A stretch of DNA of 64,000 nucleotides, taken from Flagellimonas aurea (GTDB lineage Bacteria > Bacteroidota > Bacteroidia > Flavobacteriales > Flavobacteriaceae). How positions within the stretch are numbered: position 1 is the stretch's first letter; every line of letters starts with the position of its first letter. Location of the stretch: NCBI RefSeq assembly GCF_017313785.1, contig NZ_JAFLNL010000016.1, positions 1-64,000 on the forward strand, in the 5' to 3' direction. Under the pieces are notes generated by a model. It searched no databases and was not told where the DNA came from. It was given only the letters and a program-made list of their open reading frames with translations. Shown one piece after another: positions 63,184 through 64,000 of this stretch. The position numbers and the translations under genes were made by a program.

Positions 63184-64000
63184 AATATATGCAGCCCTTG
63201 CTTTAATGAACATTTACGTTTTAACCCTTAGCTCGCAAACTAGCGACAGGGACAGTATTAAGGAATCGATGAATATGGATGCGGTTTATGACCGTCCTTT
63301 TCTAACTTTCGATAAATTTCCAGTCAATCTGGGCGGTTATCTAGAGGCGAACTCAATCTACAGTATTGAGGACGGATTGTCCGAGGGGCTTTCTTTTCAG
63401 GCCCGAAGATTGACCCTTTTTGTCTCGGCTTCTATTTCAAAGCGCATTAAGTTTTTGACCGAATTGGAATTTGAAAACGGGACAGAGGAAATTGCCATTG
63501 AATTCGCCTCCATGGACATTGCTTTGCACCCCTTGTTGAACCTTAGGGGAGGCATCGTACTGAATCCAATAGGTTCCTTTAATCAAAATCACGACGGACC
63601 AAAATGGGAGTTTGTCGAGCGGCCAGATGTCAGCACCAATTTGTTGCCCGCCACTTTCTCCAATGCCGGATTTGGGATATATGGAAAGGCATATAAGGAA
63701 GCTTGGACCTTGGGCTATGAAGCATACCTCACCAATGGCTTTGATACAAGCATTATAGATAAAGAGGGAGAAAGAACATTTTTGGCTTCGGTCAAGGAGA
63801 ATTCCTCGCGATTCGAGGAGAATTTTAGCGGAAATGCGCTCCTCAATGGAAAGTTGGCCATTAAGCATAGAAAATTAGGGGAATTGGGCATTTCTTATAT
63901 GGGTGGGGCCTACAATAGGAAAGAAGTTGACGGGCTTCAGGTTGATACACAATCAGGGAGGGTAGATGTTCTTGCCCTGGATTTAAATACTGCCATTAAA
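63173..64000 (+). CDS. Outer-membrane porin-like beta-barrel protein, 3' end outside window
   Basis: An open frame from ATG 63173, overlapping the Rieske stop, to the window edge (276 codons). The signal peptide is VRKIYAALALMNIYVLTLSS; then beta strands typical of DcaP- or phosphate-porin-like proteins (NLGGYLEANSIYSIED, FQARRLTLFVSASISK, IKFLTELEFENG, GGIVLNPIGSFNQNHDGP). Three consecutive genes (diheme protein, Rieske, porin) appear co-transcribed. Exact family uncertain because the C-terminus is missing. Confidence 0.82.
   Translation, partial: MVRKIYAALALMNIYVLTLSSQTSDRDSIKESMNMDAVYDRPFLTFDKFPVNLGGYLEANSIYSIEDGLSEGLSFQARRLTLFVSASISKRIKFLTELEFENGTEEIAIEFASMDIALHPLLNLRGGIVLNPIGSFNQNHDGPKWEFVERPDVSTNLLPATFSNAGFGIYGKAYKEAWTLGYEAYLTNGFDTSIIDKEGERTFLASVKENSSRFEENFSGNALLNGKLAIKHRKLGELGISYMGGAYNRKEVDGLQVDTQSGRVDVLALDLNTAIK

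Noticed and set aside
1..64000. CRISPR arrays, tRNA, rRNA, prophage or intact insertion sequence
   Set aside because: No spaced direct repeats, no cloverleaf or rRNA-like conserved stretch and no transposase or integrase frame was recognized by eye; a covariance-model scan was not possible.

Overview
The window looks like a marine Flavobacteriaceae chromosome segment (Muricauda/Maribacter-like in style; genus not determinable by eye). The evidence is two SusC/SusD systems with ECF sigma and FecR anti-sigma partners, Bacteroidetes-type promoters (TAnnTTTG near -7), Bacteroidetes-style lipoprotein signals, weak Shine-Dalgarno sites and moderate G+C. I saw no rRNA, tRNA, CRISPR array or intact insertion sequence.

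Region A (1-2128) is the end of a copper module: the 3' part of a CopA-type ATPase, a CopZ-like HMA chaperone and a broken DoxX-like gene. Region B (2739-17050) is a glycan-type utilization locus on the + strand: ECF sigma, FecR, SusC, SusD, PIG-L deacetylase, sugar MFS permease, ROK kinase, a large RIFT-barrel/alpha-toroid lipoprotein resembling exo-rhamnogalacturonan lyases, and a DASS carboxylate transporter. Region C (17190-18947) is an AbiEi/AbiEii type IV toxin-antitoxin pair behind a 32-bp palindromic operator. At 19030-19484 the HMA-tail/DoxX segment of region A recurs in the same orientation, exactly 17,251 bp downstream and without gaps to 19379, so regions B and C lie between two direct repeats.

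Region D (19782-37474, all on the - strand) is a second SusCD locus with a peptide/amino-acid rather than sugar gene set: FecR, SusC, SusD, N-formylglutamate-amidohydrolase-like lipoprotein, class V aminotransferase-fold enzyme, a double amidohydrolase, a second degenerate amidohydrolase, a Na+/alanine-type symporter, an M14 carboxypeptidase with an in-frame TAA stop, and gamma-glutamyltransferase. Its ECF sigma gene (37590) is divergent from fecR. A TauE/SafE exporter and an Lrp/AsnC regulator, also divergent, follow.

Region E (39576-41848) has low coding density and holds a small lipoprotein, a C-terminal gene remnant, a frameshifted signal-peptide gene and short repeats. Region F (41849-61306) is a large + strand metal-homeostasis cluster: a small Cys/His periplasmic protein, a CzcA-like RND pump fused to a TolC-type outer-membrane component, its adaptor, a PII-like protein, two Fur-family regulators, two SpoIIAA-like proteins, an SHOCT protein, a membrane AlbA_2 protein, P1B-2 and P1B-4 ATPases, a dihydrolipoamide-dehydrogenase-like flavoprotein, two CDF transporters, a Na+/Ca2+ exchanger-type protein, tandem 57/58-residue proteins and a universal stress protein. 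A decayed ATPase tail lies at 61358-61486. Region G (61672-end) is a diheme c-type oxidoreductase, a Rieske protein and an outer-membrane porin-like protein cut by the window edge.
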